Below, one piece after another: positions 6,344 to 8,322 of a stretch of 8,322 nt of DNA. This stretch comes from Bacteroidota bacterium (GTDB lineage Bacteria > Bacteroidota > Bacteroidia > Bacteroidales > VadinHA17). Each line of letters starts with the position of its first letter. Within the stretch, counting starts at the first letter, position 1. The notes beneath the pieces are model-generated. The model saw only the letters and a list, made by a program, of their open reading frames with translations, was not told the origin of the DNA and did no database searches. A program made the translations under genes and the position numbers. The stretch lies in NCBI GenBank assembly GCA_015222065.1, contig JADFUQ010000345.1, positions 1 to 8,322 on the forward strand, written 5' to 3'.

Positions 6344-6570
6344 GCCTGCCCTGTAAAATGCGACGCTTGCCCTGCCTGCCCCGTAGGGAAGAATGACCGT
6401 ATCGGGGTGAAATTTGAGGCACGAAAATATTCCACCAGGGTAGGAGCTATTTCTACAGGGGAAGAATGAAAGAGGAGAGAGAATGAATTTTTAACCGGGT
6501 TTATTTGATGAAAAAGGATTTTGCGAACGAAGTGAAGCAATCTCCCCCGGCTTTTCGTAAAGCTCATGAC
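6344..6570. repeat. Mosaic of dispersed-repeat remnants, non-coding
   Basis: This stretch is more GC-rich than its flanks and is built of short repeats. TGCCTGCC and TGCCCTG motifs recur at 6344-6353 and 6368-6382, and GGGAAGAATGA is repeated at 6386-6396 and 6459-6469. The part at about 6520-6550 resembles, on the minus strand, the GGGAGATTGCTTC..TTCG..CGCAA repeat found dispersed in many bacterial genomes. The minus strand is open from 6567 to 6280, but the 95-residue product has no plausible fold, contains repeat peptides (GQAGQA, FHYSIIP) and is best seen as repeat read-through. No transposase or clear terminal inverted repeats are visible. Confidence 0.55.
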
Positions 6571-6722
6571 GGTCTAAAAGAAAACAAATTACATGAAGAA
6601 ATGTCGCAATTTAAATTTTGGCTTAATTATTGAATAATAGACAAGTGCAGTTATGATAATATTTCTATGTATATTTTGTCAGTTAATTGCAATAATCAAT
6701 ATTATTAACTATTTTTCCTTTT
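6571..6722. other. AT-rich upstream region of the TPR gene
   Basis: This stretch must contain the promoter of the plus-strand gene at 6723. Two near-matches to the Bacteroidota -7 element TAnnTTTG are present with one base too many between TA and TTTG, at 6612-6620 and 6670-6678. Neither has a TTG at the expected distance of about 19-21 bases upstream, so I do not call a promoter. No RNA gene or terminator is recognised. Confidence 0.3.
6682..6709. promoter_or_regulatory. Imperfect AT-rich palindrome before the TPR gene
   Basis: GTTAAT (6682-6687) is the reverse complement of ATTAAC (6704-6709), and AATA (6691-6694) of TATT (6700-6703), giving a 10-pair imperfect stem with a TGC bulge. An alternative inner pairing of AATAAT (6691-6696) with ATTATT (6701-6706) is also possible. 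It ends 13 bases before the start codon, where it could be an operator or a weak leader hairpin. In AT-rich DNA such a structure can arise by chance. Confidence 0.3.
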
Positions 6723-8322
6723 ATGAACATATCTTACATACGCGAACATACATCAAACATTAACAACCTGGTTGCACGGAAAAGAGTTAAGGAATCACTT
6801 GAATTACTTGGTAAACTTGTTTCCGAATCAGGAATGGGCGATCTTAATTCCGAACTGGAGAAACTGGAATCCACCTATGAGAACATGCTGAAGTATACAC
6901 TGGAAGGGATTAAAGATCCTGAAAGACAAAATATATACAACCGTCTGTTAGTTTCCATCCTGCAGATAAATGACCAGGTAAAAGAAATCCTTCTTTCAAA
7001 AAATTCGGGATGGCAGCTTTACGCGTATAAGTCTGATCTTAAAACAAAACAGAAACTTTCAGGTAAAACTGTTGCTGAAAACCTGAATGACCTGAGTTTC
7101 AATAAGGAACTTAAGAAAGTCATTAAAGAGAATTTTACTCTGAGTTCTGATCCTACATCACAAGATGTAAAGGAATTCGAAACACTGGTAGCAAATATCT
7201 TTGACCATTTATGGCTGACTGACAAATATTCAGATGGGGATTTGGAACTGGCAACTATGTTAAGGAAAAATCAAAATTTCAGATGGCACGACAAGAGCCT
7301 TTTTGTTAGTGCAATAACTATCAGTCTTCTGCGGTATTTTGATCTCCATAAATTTAATATCCTCTTTGATTATTATAGTGATAATACCAGGGAAGTAAGT
7401 CAGCGGGCACTAATAGGCCTTGTTTTTACCCTGTTCAAATATGACCAGCGTATATATTTGTATCCTGAAATAATCAGCCGGCTGAAAACACTTAAAGAAA
7501 AAAAAGGGATTCAAAAAGAAATAGAGGCTATTATCATCCAGGTTATACGATCAAAAGAAACCGAAAAGATATCCAGGAAATTAAGGGATGAGATAATTCC
7601 CGAAATGGCTAAACTTCAGCCAAAACTGGAAGATAAACTGGATCTTAAAAATCTGGTACCGGAAGACCTGATGGATGAAAAGAACCCTGCATGGAAAACT
7701 GTTTTTGAGGAATCGGATGATCTGTTTGGTAAAGTTGAGGAATTCACGAAACTACAAATGGAAGGTGCAGATGTCTTTATGACAGCTTTTGCAAATTTGA
7801 AAAATTTCGATTTCTTCCAAAAAACCATCAACTGGCTTTTGCCATTCTATCCTGAGAACAAAATGATTGATGAATCATTAATGTCTGAAAAAGATAGTTT
7901 CGATAAAAGAGCTTTTGTTGACGGACTCTACCACACAGGTTTCCTCTGCAATTCTGATAAGTACTCTTTTATGCTGAACGTTAAGCGAATGCCGGGAATG
8001 CAAAAGAAAATGATGATTGAATTGTTCAATGCTGAAATGGAAGGGATGAATGAACTTTCTGAAAGCGATGAACTTATTGATCAGTTCAAGAGAGATAAAG
8101 CTATTTATACCCAATATTTGCAGGACCTTTACCGGTTTTTTAAACTACACTCTAACAAAACAGAGTTTGAAGATATTTTCTCGGGCGGTCTTGACCTTTA
8201 CAATTCTACATTTTTCAATATCCTTGTCGATGATACAATTATACTTAGAAATATTGCCGAGTATTATTTTGAAAAAGACTATTACGAGGATGCATTAGAG
8301 ATATACGATAAGCTGCATAAAC
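6723..8322 (+). CDS. Large alpha-helical protein, probable TPR protein (3' end outside window)
   Basis: The frame is open from the ATG at 6723 to the window edge: 533 codons plus one base. An in-frame TAA at 6693-6695 with no ATG after it fixes the start. There is no signal peptide or membrane segment, so a cytoplasmic protein is likely. The product is rich in Lys, Glu, Asp, Leu and aromatics and looks wholly helical. It begins MNISYIREHTSNINNLVARK, followed by KRVKESLELLGKLV and ENMLKYTLEGIKDPERQ. A central part has EVSQRALIGLVFTLFKYDQRI and YPEIISRLK, resembling HEAT- or TPR-like helix pairs. The last visible residues, IAEYYFEKDYYEDALEIYDK (about 512-531), match the first helix of a TPR motif. 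I recall similar unnamed Bacteroidota TPR proteins of roughly 650-770 residues, so about a quarter may be missing. No catalytic motif is visible and the function is unknown. It is divergent from the efflux operon. Confidence 0.85.
   Translation, partial: MNISYIREHTSNINNLVARKRVKESLELLGKLVSESGMGDLNSELEKLESTYENMLKYTLEGIKDPERQNIYNRLLVSILQINDQVKEILLSKNSGWQLYAYKSDLKTKQKLSGKTVAENLNDLSFNKELKKVIKENFTLSSDPTSQDVKEFETLVANIFDHLWLTDKYSDGDLELATMLRKNQNFRWHDKSLFVSAITISLLRYFDLHKFNILFDYYSDNTREVSQRALIGLVFTLFKYDQRIYLYPEIISRLKTLKEKKGIQKEIEAIIIQVIRSKETEKISRKLRDEIIPEMAKLQPKLEDKLDLKNLVPEDLMDEKNPAWKTVFEESDDLFGKVEEFTKLQMEGADVFMTAFANLKNFDFFQKTINWLLPFYPENKMIDESLMSEKDSFDKRAFVDGLYHTGFLCNSDKYSFMLNVKRMPGMQKKMMIELFNAEMEGMNELSESDELIDQFKRDKAIYTQYLQDLYRFFKLHSNKTEFEDIFSGGLDLYNSTFFNILVDDTIILRNIAEYYFEKDYYEDALEIYDKLHK

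Noticed and set aside
6280..6567. Open minus-strand frame of 95 codons as a gene
   Set aside because: It reads through the 8-bp array and dispersed-repeat remnants, contains repeat peptides (FHYSIIP, GQAGQA) and has no plausible protein character.
6667..6678. Bacteroidota promoter (-7 TAnnTTTG) for the TPR gene
   Set aside because: TA and TTTG are one base too far apart and no TTG lies at the expected upstream distance.
7019..8298. Minus-strand and alternative-frame plus-strand frames of 68-82 codons within the TPR gene
   Set aside because: They overlap the 533-codon open frame, which has the consistent helical composition expected of a real protein.

Overview
The window looks like a chromosomal segment from a member of the Bacteroidota, probably the Bacteroidales/Marinilabiliales side of the phylum. 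The DNA is AT-rich. The start codons follow A- or T-rich leaders with no clear Shine-Dalgarno sequence. The efflux proteins have the Bacteroidota style, including a WSLDECI.LSLQNN opening in the TolC homologue and a GGGG-M-RR tail on the MacA homologue. The short spacers are filled with degenerate tandem repeats of a kind often seen in this phylum. This placement is inferred from protein and spacer style, not from a search.

Layout. Positions 1-264 are a non-coding leader with degenerate repeats and an 8-bp tandem array. Positions 265-1008 (+) encode an uncharacterised membrane protein with about six membrane segments. Positions 1009-1143 are a CT-rich convergent spacer with a second 8-bp array. 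Positions 1144-6213 (-) are a four-gene operon read right to left: a TolC-type outer-membrane channel, a MacA-type periplasmic adaptor, a MacB-type ATPase and a separate MacB-type permease. Positions 6214-6722 are a divergent, gene-free region holding another 8-bp array, a mosaic of dispersed-repeat remnants and an AT-rich palindrome. Positions 6723-8322 (+) are the first 533 codons of a large helical protein whose last visible residues look like the start of a TPR repeat; it runs off the window.

How the genes work together. The operon encodes a complete tripartite MacAB-TolC-like exporter. The ATPase and permease form the inner-membrane engine, the adaptor bridges the periplasm, and the channel crosses the outer membrane. 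The E. coli MacB function is split over two polypeptides here. The substrate cannot be read from sequence. Nothing visible links the flanking membrane protein or the TPR protein to export.

No clearly new multi-gene system is visible. The most unusual feature is the spacers. Four tandem arrays share a strict 8-bp period, three with the same ATTCC-type unit, and several spacer repeats stop within 0-4 bases of a stop codon or run through it. The uncharacterised membrane protein and the partial TPR protein are the least understood genes.
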